From positions 62,001 to 126,000 of the forward strand of contig NZ_PNEO01000003.1 in NCBI RefSeq assembly GCF_002870125.1: 64,000 nucleotides of DNA, given 5' to 3'. The translations under genes and the position numbers were made by a program. Under the pieces are notes generated by a model. It saw nothing but the letters and a program-made list of their open reading frames with translations, was not told the DNA's origin and did no database searches. The DNA comes from Burkholderia sp. WAC0059. Its GTDB lineage: Bacteria; Pseudomonadota; Gammaproteobacteria; Burkholderiales; Burkholderiaceae. Of the stretch, positions 52,287 through 62,343 are shown one piece after another (position 1 is the stretch's first letter; each line of letters starts with the position of its first letter).

Positions 52287-53480
52287 ATGTCTGAAAAAGC
52301 GCTTTCTTCCGCGTCGGCCGCAGGGGCCGGCGAGACGCACGTCGCGACCCGCGTCGCGAACCGCATCGGCTTCATCGAACTCGATCGTCCGCAGGCGCTC
52401 AACGCGCTGTCGATCGGGATGGTCCGCGCGATCCAGGCCGCGCTCGACGGCTGGCGCGAGGACCCGGACGTGCTCGCCGTCATCGTGCGCTCGCGGCACG
52501 CGCGCGCGTTCTGCGCGGGCGGCGACATCCGCTTTCTCTACGAAGCGCATCGCCGCGGCGACCAGCCGGCCATCGACGCGTTTTTCACCGACGAATACCG
52601 GCTCAATCACGCGATCTTTTCGTATCCGAAGCCGTACGTCGCGCTCCTGAACGGCGTCGTGATGGGCGGCGGCATGGGCATTGCGCAGGGCGCGAGGCGC
52701 ACGGGCGGCCTGCGCGTCGTGAGCGCCTCGACGCGCATGGCGATGCCGGAGACGCGCATCGGCCTCTTTCCCGACGTCGGCATGAGCTGGTTTCTGGCCC
52801 GCACGCCCGGCGCGATCGGCCGCTATCTGGCGGTGACGGGCGAGACGATCGGCGCGGCCGACGCGCTCTACGCCGGGCTCGCCGACGTCTGGCTCGACGA
52901 GTCGGCCTGGCCCGCGCTGCTCGACGCGCTCGAGACGGGGCCGTTCGAAAGCGGTGCCGACGTCGTCGCCCGGATTCGGCACGAGGCCGAAACGCGCGGC
53001 GGAACGCCGCCGGAAGAAGCGTCGGCGCTGGCCGGCGCGCGCGCCCTGATCGACCGGCATTTCGCCGCGCCCGACGTGACGGGCATCCTCGCCTCGCTCG
53101 AGGCGCACGCGAACGGGAAGGCGGGCGGGGCGGACGGCGTGCAGCAGGACTGGATCGCGAACACGCTCGCCGTGCTGCGCGAGCGCTCGCCGCTTTCGAT
53201 GGCCGTGTCGCTCGAACTGGTCTCGCGCGCCGATGCGAGCATGGCCGAGTGCCTGCGCACCGATCTCGACCTGACGCGCGCGAGCTTCACGCACGGCGAC
53301 GTGGCCGAGGGCATCCGGGCGCGCATCATCGACAAGGACAATCGCCCGCAGTGGCGCATCGCGCGCATCGAGGACCTGCGGGCCGAACACGTCGAGCGGA
53401 TGTTCGCGAGCCCGTGGAACGACGGGACGCATCCGCTGCGCGAGTTGCGGGACGAGCTGGCTTCGCGCCGGTCTTCGTAG
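52287..53480 (+). CDS. Enoyl-CoA hydratase/isomerase family protein, 3-hydroxyisobutyryl-CoA hydrolase-like
   Basis: A 397-residue crotonase-fold enzyme; the length and C-terminal ~150-residue extension are those of 3-hydroxyisobutyryl-CoA hydrolase (valine catabolism) rather than simple enoyl-CoA hydratase (~260). Oxyanion-hole segments are FCAGGDIRFLYE and NGVVMGGGMGIAQGARR; the catalytic region is MAMPETRIGLFPDVGMSWFLAR. The conserved end LDLTRASFTHGDVAEGIRARIIDKDNRPQW also fits this subfamily. ATG 52287 chosen from family length. The substrate may be a related acyl-CoA. Confidence 0.88.
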   Translation: MSEKALSSASAAGAGETHVATRVANRIGFIELDRPQALNALSIGMVRAIQAALDGWREDPDVLAVIVRSRHARAFCAGGDIRFLYEAHRRGDQPAIDAFFTDEYRLNHAIFSYPKPYVALLNGVVMGGGMGIAQGARRTGGLRVVSASTRMAMPETRIGLFPDVGMSWFLARTPGAIGRYLAVTGETIGAADALYAGLADVWLDESAWPALLDALETGPFESGADVVARIRHEAETRGGTPPEEASALAGARALIDRHFAAPDVTGILASLEAHANGKAGGADGVQQDWIANTLAVLRERSPLSMAVSLELVSRADASMAECLRTDLDLTRASFTHGDVAEGIRARIIDKDNRPQWRIARIEDLRAEHVERMFASPWNDGTHPLRELRDELASRRSS

Positions 53481-53502
53481 TCGCCTCGCCGGCGCGGCCG
53501 GC

Positions 53503-53931
53503 CTATTCGCCGGCGTCGGCTTCGCTCATGAAGGCGCGCATGAACACGAGCGCGCCCCATCCCCACATCGCGTTCGAGGCGAAGCCGACGGCGAGGCGCG
53601 GCAGCATGTTGCCGCTCGGCCAGATGCCGCGCAACGGACCGACGACGAACACCATGCCGGCCGTGAGCACGATGCCGCCGAACACGAATGCCGGCACCCA
53701 CGGCGCGGGGCGGCCCGGCGAGATGCGCAGCAGCCAGGCCATCAGGACGGCCCATAGCGCGCTCCAGATCGCGTTCGCGAGAAACTCGGGGAGCTCGAGC
53801 GGCAGGAACGGCGCGGTGGAAAAACCGCCGGGCCCGATGAGCCCGGCCGCGTGCAGGAGCGAGAGCGTCGCCTCGCGAAAGAACAGCGAGGCTAGAAAGC
53901 CCGAAACCAACGGCAGAATGAGTTTTTGCAT
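53503..53931 (-). CDS. Small integral membrane protein of unknown function
   Basis: A 142-residue protein with four hydrophobic segments (LILPLVSGFLASLFF, FLANAIWSALWAVLMAWLL, WVPAFVFGGIVLTAGMVFVV and LAVGFASNAMWGWGALVFM), probably an inner-membrane protein. I recognise no named family. Start at ATG 53931; the frame is open upstream, but there the residues are Arg/Pro/Ala-rich and unlike protein. It is convergent with the preceding gene. Confidence 0.7.
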   Translation of the reverse strand: MQKLILPLVSGFLASLFFREATLSLLHAAGLIGPGGFSTAPFLPLELPEFLANAIWSALWAVLMAWLLRISPGRPAPWVPAFVFGGIVLTAGMVFVVGPLRGIWPSGNMLPRLAVGFASNAMWGWGALVFMRAFMSEADAGE

Positions 53932-54447
53932 ACCCGGGAGGAGGGGCGGTAAGGATCGCGTCGCGCAGGCGGCCGTGGCCGTCGGCGGGATGCGCAGGCG
54001 TCGCGCACGGCATTCGTTGAAAGCGTGCGCCATTATATCGGCGCCGCCCGGCGCGCTTGCGCAGATGGGCGGCCGTGCGGGCCGCCGGGCCGCATGCCCG
54101 GGCGTCGGGCTAATCACTCTGGCGGAAAACCTAAGTTAAAAAAAATCGTTCAAAAGCTTTCCCCCGGTCCATAGACTGGCTTCCGATGAAGACGGCGCCG
54201 CCGTCGCCGCGCGAGCGCGTTCGCCGCGCGCAAAAAGGGAAGCAGCCTTCGTGTCTCGTCCGCCGTCGATTCCGTCCGCCGTTCGCGCGCCCGCCGCGCG
54301 TCATCGCATGGGAGCGTGCGCGCGCTGAATGCCGCGCGGCCCGCGTTCCGTGTCGTCCCGCCGGGGCCGGCGCCGTGTGGCCGCCCGCCCGTCCGGCCGT
54401 TTCGGTCCTTACCTATTTCGTTTCGATCAGGAAAGCAGGAGCAACGC
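53932..54447. promoter_or_regulatory. Long leader upstream of ssuD
   Basis: 516 bases between the divergent membrane-protein gene and ssuD. An AT-rich patch at 54128-54160 (CCTAAGTT at 54130-54137, an A8 run and AAAGCTTT at 54153-54160) is the best candidate for an activator/promoter site for sulfonate genes. The remainder, to the AGGAG before ssuD, is GC-rich and shows no gene; no ssuE or ssuA is present. Confidence 0.45.
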
Positions 54448-55608
54448 ATGAATGTGTTCTGGTTCATTCCGACCCATGGCGACAGCCGTTACCTCGGGAC
54501 CGCCGAAGGCGCTCGCGATACGGATCTCGCGTATTTCCAGCAGATCGCCACCGCCGCCGACACGCTCGGCTACGAGGGCGTGCTGCTGCCGACCGGACGC
54601 TCGTGCGAGGACGCCTGGGTCGTGGCGTCCAGCCTGATCGCGGCGACCCGCCGGCTCAAGTTTCTCGTCGCGATCCGGCCCGGCATCTCGTCGCCTGGGG
54701 CCGCCGCGCGCATGGCGGCGACGTTCGACCGGCTCTCGGGCGGCCGTCTGCTCATCAACGTGGTGACGGGCGGCGACGCGGCCGAACTCGAGGGCGACGG
54801 CGTGTTCGTCGACCACGACGTGCGCTACGAGATCTCCGACGATTTCCTGCACATCTGGCGCAAGCTGCTGGCCGCCTCGCACACGAACGAATCGATCGAC
54901 TTCGACGGCCGGCATCTGCAGTCGAAGGGCGGCAAGGTGCTCTATCCGCCGGTTCAGCGGCCGCATCCGCCGCTGTGGTTCGGCGGCTCGTCGCCGGCCG
55001 CGCACGAAATGGCCGGCCAGCACATCGACACCTACCTCACGTGGGGCGAGCCGCCCGAGGCCGTCGAAAAAAAGATTGCGGACATTCGCGCGCGCGCGGC
55101 CGAGCACGGCCGCACGATCCGTTTCGGCATCCGCTTCCACACGATCGTCCGCGAGACCGAGGACGAGGCGTGGGCCGCCGCGGACAACCTGATCAGCCGC
55201 CTCGACGACGAGACGGTGGCGCGCGCGCAGGCTTCGTTCAACAAGATGGACTCCGAGGGGCAGCGCCGGATGGCGGCGCTGCACGGCGGCAAGCGGGGCT
55301 CGCGCAAGGAGCTCGAGGTCTATCCGAACGTCTGGGCCGGCGTCGGGCTCGTGCGCCGCGGCGCGGGCACGGCGCTCGTCGGCAATCCCGGGCAGGTCGC
55401 CGCGCGCATGAAGGAGTACGCGGACCTCGGCATCGACACGTTCATCCTGTCGGGCTATCCGCACCTCGAGGAAGCCTACCGCTTCGCCGAACTCGTCTTT
55501 CCGCTGCTGCCCGACCGCGTGCGCAAGGAGGCGACGGGTCCGCTCACGGGGACGTTCGGCGAGATCGTCGGCGACAACGATCTGCCGAAGGCCGTGGCTC
55601 AAGGCTAA
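54448..55608 (+). CDS. ssuD: FMNH2-dependent alkanesulfonate monooxygenase
   Basis: A 386-residue luciferase-like monooxygenase that splits C1-C5+ alkanesulfonates to aldehyde and sulfite using reduced flavin and O2, a sulfur-scavenging reaction in the cytoplasm. Motifs: [18 protein letters not shown] start, [53 protein letters not shown] and [17 protein letters not shown], all typical of SsuD. AGGAG precedes ATG 54448. It heads the ssuDCBF run; the flavin reductase SsuE is not encoded here, so reduced FMN must come from another reductase. Confidence 0.95.
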   Translation: MNVFWFIPTHGDSRYLGTAEGARDTDLAYFQQIATAADTLGYEGVLLPTGRSCEDAWVVASSLIAATRRLKFLVAIRPGISSPGAAARMAATFDRLSGGRLLINVVTGGDAAELEGDGVFVDHDVRYEISDDFLHIWRKLLAASHTNESIDFDGRHLQSKGGKVLYPPVQRPHPPLWFGGSSPAAHEMAGQHIDTYLTWGEPPEAVEKKIADIRARAAEHGRTIRFGIRFHTIVRETEDEAWAAADNLISRLDDETVARAQASFNKMDSEGQRRMAALHGGKRGSRKELEVYPNVWAGVGLVRRGAGTALVGNPGQVAARMKEYADLGIDTFILSGYPHLEEAYRFAELVFPLLPDRVRKEATGPLTGTFGEIVGDNDLPKAVAQG

Positions 55609-55679
55609 CGCCGGGTCGGGCGGCGGGCACTGCGCGAAGCCGCGCCCCGCGCCGCATGCGCAACAAGGAGGGCAAACCG

Positions 55680-56522
55680 ATGAATCAAACCGTAGTCGTG
55701 GCCGCGCCGCGCGCGGGCGAGGGCGGCGCGGCCTCGAACCGCGTGCTGGCCGGCGTTTCGCGCGCCGTGTTTTCGCGTCTCGCGCCGTGGCTCGTGCCGA
55801 TCGGCGTTCTGCTGGCCTGGGAACTCTCGGCGCGCTTCGGCGTGTTGTCGACGCGCGTGCTGCCGGAGCCGCTCGCGGTCGTCAAGGCGGCGTGGTCGCT
55901 GATCCAGTCCGGCGAGATGTGGGTCGACGTGCGGGTCAGCACGTGGCGCGCGCTGTCGGGCTTTGCCATCGGCGGCGGCATCGGGCTCGTGCTCGGCCTC
56001 GCGACGGGGCTTTTCAAGCCCGTCGAGATCGCGCTCGACTCGACCGTGCAGATGATTCGCAACATCCCGGCGCTCGCGATGATTCCGCTCGTGATCCTGT
56101 GGTTCGGCATCGAGGAGGAGGCGAAGGTGTTCCTCGTCGCGCTCGGCGTGTTCTTCCCGATGTACGTGAACACGTTCCACGGTATCCGCTCGGTCGACCA
56201 GAGCCTCGTCGAGATGGCGCGCAGCTACGGCCTGAAGGGCTTCGCGCTCTATCGCGAGGTGATCCTGCCGGGCGCCCTGCCGTCGATTCTCGTCGGCGTG
56301 CGCTTCGCGCTCGGCTTCATGTGGGTGACGCTGATCGTGGCCGAAACGATCTCGGCGCAGTCGGGCATCGGCTACATGACGATGAACGCGCGCGAGTTCC
56401 TGCAGACCGACGTCGTGGTGGTCGGCATCCTGCTCTACGCCGCGCTCGGCAAGCTCGCCGACTGGCTGGCGCGGCTGCTCGAGCGTTTCGCGCTGCGCTG
56501 GCATCCGGCTTATCAACGATGA
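55680..56522 (+). CDS. ssuC: Sulfonate ABC transporter permease
   Basis: A 280-residue inner-membrane permease with about six hydrophobic segments, the BPD_transp_1 domain and the coupling EAA-like loop ([28 protein letters not shown]). Segments such as [19 protein letters not shown] and [19 protein letters not shown] are SsuC/TauC-like. GGAGGG precedes the ATG, 71 bases after ssuD. It would import alkanesulfonates with SsuB. The usual periplasmic binding protein SsuA is not adjacent. Its stop overlaps an in-frame ATG of ssuB. Confidence 0.93.
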   Translation: MNQTVVVAAPRAGEGGAASNRVLAGVSRAVFSRLAPWLVPIGVLLAWELSARFGVLSTRVLPEPLAVVKAAWSLIQSGEMWVDVRVSTWRALSGFAIGGGIGLVLGLATGLFKPVEIALDSTVQMIRNIPALAMIPLVILWFGIEEEAKVFLVALGVFFPMYVNTFHGIRSVDQSLVEMARSYGLKGFALYREVILPGALPSILVGVRFALGFMWVTLIVAETISAQSGIGYMTMNAREFLQTDVVVVGILLYAALGKLADWLARLLERFALRWHPAYQR

Positions 56523-56533
56523 GGAGCGAGTCC

Positions 56534-57535
56534 ATGAACGCAACCACGCTCTCGTCCAGCTACGGCGGCATTACGGGCAGCGATCTCGAGGCCGAGGTGG
56601 CGCTGCCGCGCATCCACGACCGCGAGGACAACGAGGCGACCGATTCCGAACGCGGCGGCGGGCACGACGCCGGCCGCCTGCTGCGCGAGGCGGGCGGCCC
56701 TGGTGGCGCGGGCGGCGGGCATCGCCCGCGCGTCGACGCCTCGGTCGAGTTGCGCGGCGTCGGCAAGCGCTACGGCGAGCGCGCGGTGCTCGACGGCTTC
56801 GATCTGTCGATCGAGCGCGGCAGCTTCGTCGCGATCGTCGGCCGCAGCGGCTGCGGAAAATCGACGTTGCTGCGCCTCGTCGCCGGGCTCGAAAAGCTCG
56901 ATGCCGGCGAACTCGTCCGGCGCGGCGAAGACGGCTCGCCGCTCAATGTGCGGATCATGTTTCAGGACGCCCGGCTGCTGCCGTGGAAAACCGTGCTGCA
57001 GAACGTGATGCTCGGGCTCGGCCGCGGCGCGCGCGAGGACGCGCGCGCGGTGCTGGCCGAGGTCGGTCTGCTGGAGCGGGCGGACGAATGGCCGGCCCGC
57101 CTTTCGGGCGGCCAGCGGCAGCGCGTGGCGCTGGCCCGCGCGCTGGTGCATCGGCCGAGCCTGCTGCTGCTCGACGAGCCGCTCGGCGCGCTCGACGCGC
57201 TGACGCGCATCGAAATGCATGCGCTGATCGAGCGCCTCTGGCGCGAGCACCGGTTTACCGCCTTGCTCGTCACGCACGACGTGCACGAGGCCGTCGCGCT
57301 CGGCGACCGCATCCTGCTCGTCGAGGACGGGCGCATCGCGCTCGATCAGCCCGTGCCGCTCGATCGCCCGCGCGCGCGGGCCTCGTCCGGGTTCGCGGCG
57401 CTCGAGGAACGCGTGCTGCGGCGGGTGCTGAGCACCGAGCCGGCGCAGGACGGCGGTTCGCGCGCGGACGTCGCGCGGCCGGACGGCGCGGCGCCGCATG
57501 CCATCCGGCCGGACGCGGTCCGCTGGGCAGTCTGA
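56534..57535 (+). CDS. ssuB: Sulfonate ABC transporter ATP-binding protein
   Basis: A 333-residue ATPase partner of SsuC. Walker [11 protein letters not shown]-loop [10 protein letters not shown], signature LSGGQRQR, Walker [13 protein letters not shown] and the switch His in [10 protein letters not shown] are all intact. The ~80 residues before the ABC domain are Gly/Asp/Glu/Arg-rich and longer than in most SsuB. ATG 56534 has GAGGAG at proper spacing; ATG 56519, overlapping the ssuC stop as ATGA, is the alternative. Substrate specificity is inferred from the operon. Confidence 0.93.
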   Translation: MNATTLSSSYGGITGSDLEAEVALPRIHDREDNEATDSERGGGHDAGRLLREAGGPGGAGGGHRPRVDASVELRGVGKRYGERAVLDGFDLSIERGSFVAIVGRSGCGKSTLLRLVAGLEKLDAGELVRRGEDGSPLNVRIMFQDARLLPWKTVLQNVMLGLGRGAREDARAVLAEVGLLERADEWPARLSGGQRQRVALARALVHRPSLLLLDEPLGALDALTRIEMHALIERLWREHRFTALLVTHDVHEAVALGDRILLVEDGRIALDQPVPLDRPRARASSGFAALEERVLRRVLSTEPAQDGGSRADVARPDGAAPHAIRPDAVRWAV

Positions 57536-57626
57536 TCGCACAAGAGCCGGCAGCCGGTCACCGGGAAAGGCTGCCTGCGCATCCGTTTTTTTCAAACTTT
57601 CTTTCGAATCACTGGAGCCGAACGAC

Positions 57627-57842
57627 ATGAGCATTTCCGCCATCAATGTGCGCAACCAATTCAGGGGCAAAGTCAAGGAGATCATCCGCGGCCCCGTCGT
57701 GTCGGAGGTCGACGTCGATACGCCGTTCGGCATCGTGACGTCGGTCATCACGACGCGCTCGGTGGACGAGCTGGACCTCAAGATCGGCTCCGAGGTGGTG
57801 GCGCTCGTGAAGTCGACGGAAGTGTCGATCGCGCGGCTGTAA
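57627..57842 (+). CDS. ssuF: Mop/TOBE-domain protein of the sulfonate operon
   Basis: A 71-residue molybdopterin/molybdate-binding-like protein of one TOBE/Mop domain: ISAINVRNQFRGKVKEIIRG start, then VVSEVDVDTPFGIVTSVITT and LKIGSEVVALVKSTEVSI. In Pseudomonas putida an equivalent small Mop protein at the end of the ssu operon is called SsuF and is needed for sulfonate use (family knowledge). Position here, after ssuB with GGAG before the ATG, agrees. Exact role is unclear. Confidence 0.85.
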   Translation: MSISAINVRNQFRGKVKEIIRGPVVSEVDVDTPFGIVTSVITTRSVDELDLKIGSEVVALVKSTEVSIARL

Positions 57843-57917
57843 GCCCGAACCTCTGCCGGCGGGCAGAGGGCAGCTTGCGGTAAAATTGCGGGTTGATTGC
57901 CGCTTCGTCGCCTTCCC

Positions 57918-58919
57918 ATGCCCGCTACCTTTCCCGCCAGTCCGCGTCGCGTTTGCGTCGCGCCGATGATGGACTGGACTGACCGCCACTGCCGTTCGCT
58001 GCACCGGTTCGTGTCCCGCCACGCATGGCTGTACACGGAGATGGTGACGACGGGCGCGCTGCTGCACGGCGACGTGGCGAGACATCTCGCCTTCACGCCC
58101 GACGAGGCGCCGGTCGCCTTGCAACTGGGCGGCAGCGAGCCCGACGACCTTGCGCGCGCCGCGAAGCTCGGCGAGCAGTGGGGTTACGACGAAATCAACC
58201 TGAACTGCGGTTGTCCGTCCGAGCGCGTGCAGCGCGGCGCGTTCGGCGCCTGCCTGATGAACGAGCCGTCGCTCGTGGCCGATTGCGTCAAGGCGATGCG
58301 CGACGCGGTGTCGGTGCCCGTGACCGTCAAGCACCGCATCGGCGTCGACGCGGTCGAGGACTACGCGTTCGTGCGCGACTTCGTCGGCACGGTGGCCGAC
58401 GCGGGTTGCGGCGTGTTCGTCGTCCATGCGCGCAACGCGATGCTCAAGGGCCTGAGCCCGAAGGAAAACCGCGAGATTCCGCCGCTCAAGTACGACTACG
58501 CCTATCGGCTCAAGCGCGATTTTCCCGATCTCGAGATCGTCATCAACGGCGGCATCCAGACGCTCGACGAGGTTCAGACGCATCTGCGGCACGTCGACGG
58601 GGTGATGCTGGGCCGCGAGGCCTACCACAACCCCTACGTGCTCGCCGACGTGGACCGGCGCTTTTACGGCGCCGGGGAAGCCGCGCCGACGCGCGAGGAA
58701 ATCGAGGCGAAGCTCGTGGCCTACTGCGCCGCCGAACTCGCGCGCGGCACGTATCTGGGCGCGATTACGCGCCATGCGCTCGGGCTTTATCGCGGGGCGG
58801 CGGGGGCGCGCGGCTGGCGGCGCGTGCTGTCGGACAGCCGCCGGCTGGCCGCGGCCGACCTCGCGATCTTCGACGAGGCGAGACAGCATTTGCGCGCGCC
58901 GGCCGAAATGCTTGAATAA
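57918..58919 (+). CDS. dusA: tRNA-dihydrouridine(20/20a) synthase
   Basis: A 333-residue flavoenzyme reducing uridine to dihydrouridine in the tRNA D-loop (positions 20/20a). FMN/catalytic motifs: RVCVAPMMDWTDRHCR at the N-terminus, INLNCGCPSERVQRGAFGACLM with the catalytic Cys, VTVKHRIGVD, FVVHARNAMLKGLSPKENRE, VINGGIQTLDE and GVMLGREAYHNPY. The KGLSPKENRxIPPL stretch is DusA-specific among Dus paralogues. The ATG at 57918 is seven codons into the frame and matches the family start. Confidence 0.94.
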   Translation: MPATFPASPRRVCVAPMMDWTDRHCRSLHRFVSRHAWLYTEMVTTGALLHGDVARHLAFTPDEAPVALQLGGSEPDDLARAAKLGEQWGYDEINLNCGCPSERVQRGAFGACLMNEPSLVADCVKAMRDAVSVPVTVKHRIGVDAVEDYAFVRDFVGTVADAGCGVFVVHARNAMLKGLSPKENREIPPLKYDYAYRLKRDFPDLEIVINGGIQTLDEVQTHLRHVDGVMLGREAYHNPYVLADVDRRFYGAGEAAPTREEIEAKLVAYCAAELARGTYLGAITRHALGLYRGAAGARGWRRVLSDSRRLAAADLAIFDEARQHLRAPAEMLE

Positions 58920-58924
58920 GGGAC

Positions 58925-58953
58925 TAGGCAAACGTCGGTGGTGTTTGTATAAT
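58925..58953 (+). promoter_or_regulatory. Promoter of tRNA-His
   Basis: TAGGCA (58925-58930), 17 bases, then a perfect TATAAT (58948-58953), about 58 bases before the mature 5' end of tRNA-His. Spacing and the consensus -10 box make this a convincing sigma-70 promoter for the tRNA. Confidence 0.65.
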
Positions 58954-59010
58954 CTCGCTTCTTAACCGGTGCCGCTTTTTTGGCGCCCGGTCTGCAAGCT
59001 CGTAGCAGTG

Positions 59011-59086
59011 GTGGCTGTAGCTCAGTTGGTAGAGTCCAGGATTGTGATTCCTGTTGTCGTGGGTTCGAGTCCCATCAGCCACCCCA
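59011..59086 (+). tRNA. tRNA-His (anticodon GTG)
   Basis: Acceptor arms GTGGCTG and CAGCCAC pair fully; G at 59010 supplies the extra 5' G(-1) characteristic of tRNA-His opposite the C discriminator (59083). The anticodon stem CAGGA/TCCTG encloses TTGTGAT, giving GTG. CCA is encoded at 59084-59086. Confidence 0.97.
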
Positions 59087-59679
59087 CTTTTCCCGTCTTC
59101 CCTTCCTTCTTCCGCAAGCGTCGGTTTCCTCAGGGAATCGGGCTACGCCTTCTGCTTGAACCCTGATTTACGTCGATCCATGCTGGCACGACGTGCCGAT
59201 TCGTCGTCAGGTTAGGTCATGTCGTTCGGCTTGCCGTTTCCCCGAAAGCAGAAAAACGATACCGCGAGTCCAAAGGAAATCGGGCATGCCCCCCACAGCG
59301 GCCCGATCCGGACGTCACGCACGACGGCTGGTCGCCACGCCACGCCCCGGCTCGGGGCGAGCCCGTCCCCGTCCGCCGTCTCGCTGTCTGTTTGCCACGG
59401 GTAGCTTCTGCGTCCACCCGAAACCCGCCCGCATGGCGCCCCCGGTTTCCGCCATGAAGCGGCGGGGCCGCCCGGACTCCCGGACGGGGCGGAACAGTCT
59501 GGGATATGATCGACGGTTGCCACACCCCGTTTCCCGGCGGGCTGCTGGCCGGCACGCCCGACGGTGGCGCCGGCGCCCGGCGTCGGCCGGCAAGGCGTCG
59601 CCGACAACCGGGCATTGCGCCGACGGAGACGCGGCGCGGTGGCTTGCTGAACCGAAATGACAAAACCCTGGAGCACTCG
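59087..59679. other. Region between tRNA-His and glcB, no confident gene
   Basis: 593 bases. ORFs on both strands lack ribosome sites. It must contain the glcB promoter, but I could not assign boxes; the GGAG before the glcB ATG (59671-59674) is the only clear signal. No hairpin terminator follows the tRNA apart from T-rich stretches. Confidence 0.45.
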
Positions 59680-61854
59680 ATGAACCAAATGATTTCGCGT
59701 GGCGGCCTGCAAGTTGCCGCGATCCTCGAGCAGTTCGTTGAAAAGGAAGCGCTGCCGGGCACCGGCGTCGACAGCGCGGCGTTCTGGAGCGGCTTCGGTG
59801 CGCTCGTGCACGAACTGGCGCCGAAGAACCGCGCGCTGCTCGCCGAACGCGACCGCCTGCAAAAGGAACTGGACGGCTGGCACCGCGCGCATCCGGGACC
59901 GGTGCGCGACTTGCGTGCCTACCGCGCGTTCCTCGAGAGCATCGGCTACATCGTACCGGTGCCGGCGCAGGTTAAGGCGACGACCCCGAACGTCGACAGC
60001 GAGATCGCCGAACAGGCCGGCCCGCAGCTCGTCGTGCCGCTCTCGAACGCGCGCTACGCGCTGAACGCCGCCAACGCGCGCTGGGGCAGCCTCTATGACG
60101 CGCTCTACGGCACCGACGCCATTCCCGACGCCGACGGCGCCGAGCGCGGCAAGGGCTTCAATCCCGTGCGCGGCGCGCGCGTGATCGCGCGCGCGCGCGC
60201 CTTCCTCGACCAGGCCGCGCCGCTCGCGGGCGGCTCGCACGCGGACGCGACGCGCTATGCGGTCGAGGGCGGCAAGCTGGTCGTCGCGCTCAAGAGCGGC
60301 AGTACGACGCTCAGGACGCCCGCTCAGTTCGTCGGCTATCAAGGCGACGCGGCCGCGCCGTCGGCCGTGCTGCTCAAGCACAACGGCCTGCACTTTGAAA
60401 TCCAGATCGACGCGAACGACGCGATCGGCAAGACCGACGCGGCCCACGTGAAGGACGTGCTGGTCGAGGCGGCCGTCACGACGATCATCGATTGCGAGGA
60501 CTCGGTCGCCGCGGTGGACGCCGACGACAAGGTCCAGCTCTACCGCAACTGGCTCGGCCTGATGACGGGCACGCTGACCGAGGAGGTCGCGAAGGGCGGC
60601 ACGACGTTCACGCGTCGCCTGAACGCCGACCGCGAATACCGCACCGGCGACGGCGGCACGGTGAAGCTGCACGGCCGCTCGCTGCTGTTCATCCGCAACG
60701 TCGGCCATCTGATGACGAATCCGTCGGTGCTCGACAAGGACGGCAACGAGATTCCCGAGGGCATCCTCGACGCGGTGCTGACGACGCTGTGCGCGCTGCA
60801 CGACCGCACGCACAAGCTGAATTCGCGCACCGGCTCGATCTACATCGTGAAGCCGAAGATGCACGGCCCGGCCGAGGTCGCGTTCGCGAACGAACTGTTC
60901 GCGCGCGTCGAGGACCTGCTCGGTCTTCCGCGCAACGCGCTCAAGATGGGCATCATGGACGAGGAGCGCCGCACGAGCGTGAACCTGCTGGCCAGCATCG
61001 GCCAGGCGTCGTCGCGCGTCGCGTTCATCAACACCGGCTTCCTCGACCGCACGGGCGACGAGATGCACACGTCGATGGAGGCGGGCCCGATGCTGCGCAA
61101 GGGCGACATGAAGACGACGCCCTGGATCACCGCGTACGAGCGCAGCAACGTGCTGGTCGGCCTCGCGGCGGGCCTGCGCGGTCGCGCCCAGATCGGCAAG
61201 GGCATGTGGGCGATGCCGGACCTGATGCACGCGATGCTCGAGCAGAAGGTCGCGCATCCGAAGGCCGGCGCCAACACGGCGTGGGTGCCGTCGCCGACCG
61301 CGGCGACGCTGCACGCGCTGCACTATCACGAAATCGACGTGCAGGCGGTTCAGCAGGAGTTGGAGAAGGTCGACTACGCGAGCGCGCGCGACGAACTGCT
61401 CGACGGGCTGCTGACGATTCCGGTCGTCGGGAAGGCGAACTGGAGCGCCGACGAGATCCGTCAGGAAGTCGAGAACAACGCGCAGGGGATTCTCGGCTAC
61501 GTGGTGCGCTGGATCGACCAGGGCGTCGGCTGCTCGAAGGTGCCGGACATCAACAACGTCGGCCTGATGGAAGACCGGGCAACGCTGCGGATCTCGAGCC
61601 AGCACATCGCGAACTGGCTCCATCACGGCGTGCTGACGCGCGAGCAGGTCGAGGACACGTTCCGCCGCATGGCGAAGGTCGTGGACCAGCAGAACGCCGG
61701 CGATCCGCACTATCGGCCGATGGCGCCGAACTTCGACGCGTCGCTCGCGTTCAAGGCCGCGAGCGCGCTCGTGTTCGAGGGCCGCGAGCAGCCGAGCGGC
61801 TACACCGAGCCGCTGCTGCACAAGTTCCGCCTCGAGTTGAAGGCCCGGGCATAA
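59680..61854 (+). CDS. glcB: Malate synthase G
   Basis: A 724-residue malate synthase of the G type, condensing glyoxylate with acetyl-CoA to give malate in the glyoxylate route. G-type features: length above 700, [16 protein letters not shown] near 275, [30 protein letters not shown] with the metal/catalytic region, [14 protein letters not shown] and [11 protein letters not shown]. The catalytic Asp region [17 protein letters not shown] is present near the end. The frame is open 58 codons upstream, but ATG 59680 has GGAG and starts at the family N-terminus. Confidence 0.96.
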   Translation: MNQMISRGGLQVAAILEQFVEKEALPGTGVDSAAFWSGFGALVHELAPKNRALLAERDRLQKELDGWHRAHPGPVRDLRAYRAFLESIGYIVPVPAQVKATTPNVDSEIAEQAGPQLVVPLSNARYALNAANARWGSLYDALYGTDAIPDADGAERGKGFNPVRGARVIARARAFLDQAAPLAGGSHADATRYAVEGGKLVVALKSGSTTLRTPAQFVGYQGDAAAPSAVLLKHNGLHFEIQIDANDAIGKTDAAHVKDVLVEAAVTTIIDCEDSVAAVDADDKVQLYRNWLGLMTGTLTEEVAKGGTTFTRRLNADREYRTGDGGTVKLHGRSLLFIRNVGHLMTNPSVLDKDGNEIPEGILDAVLTTLCALHDRTHKLNSRTGSIYIVKPKMHGPAEVAFANELFARVEDLLGLPRNALKMGIMDEERRTSVNLLASIGQASSRVAFINTGFLDRTGDEMHTSMEAGPMLRKGDMKTTPWITAYERSNVLVGLAAGLRGRAQIGKGMWAMPDLMHAMLEQKVAHPKAGANTAWVPSPTAATLHALHYHEIDVQAVQQELEKVDYASARDELLDGLLTIPVVGKANWSADEIRQEVENNAQGILGYVVRWIDQGVGCSKVPDINNVGLMEDRATLRISSQHIANWLHHGVLTREQVEDTFRRMAKVVDQQNAGDPHYRPMAPNFDASLAFKAASALVFEGREQPSGYTEPLLHKFRLELKARA

Positions 61855-62343
61855 CGTCACGGCCTCGCCCGTCGGCGCTCCGGCGCTCCGGCGTCGCGGC
61901 ATCGTCTGTTGCAATCGGTGATCCCCGCAGGCAGGACGGTCCGGACCGCGTAGCGGTTCGAACCGGCCCGCCACGCGGGCTTTCAATCGTCCGCCCGCTC
62001 ATCGTAAAGGGCCGCGCGGCGCTTTCCCCCTAGTCGGCCGTCCGGTCCTCGCGCAACCTGCCCGACGTCCCGGCATCGGCATCGATATCGCGCGACGAGC
62101 TCTGGCTCGAACCTGTCGTTCCACACGGCAACCGCAGCGCGTTCCCGCGCGTCGGCAATCTATCTAAAGAATCCTAAGTTCCCGGCCGGTCTGCGCCGGC
62201 GATTCCGATGAGCCGGACGCCGCGCGCGTCGGCGTCTTTGTCTTTATGTCCGGCATCGATAACCATATGGAAATTAAATGATTCCGGCCGCCATGGCTCG
62301 TGTGTAGGCTTGAACGGATTTCACGCAAGCCACGGTCATTGCC
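61855..62343. promoter_or_regulatory. Intergenic leader of the second ABC transporter
   Basis: 489 bases after glcB. The last ~190 bases turn AT-rich, with CCTAAGTT (62173-62180), a CATATG-containing stretch and ATTAAATGATT (62271-62281), as expected for an activator-controlled promoter of the transporter that starts at 62344. I see no gene or clear terminator here. Confidence 0.45.

Noticed and set aside
59212..61986. A 924-codon reverse open frame opposite glcB
   Set aside because: Full antisense shadow of a strongly biased malate synthase gene, without ribosome site or domain.
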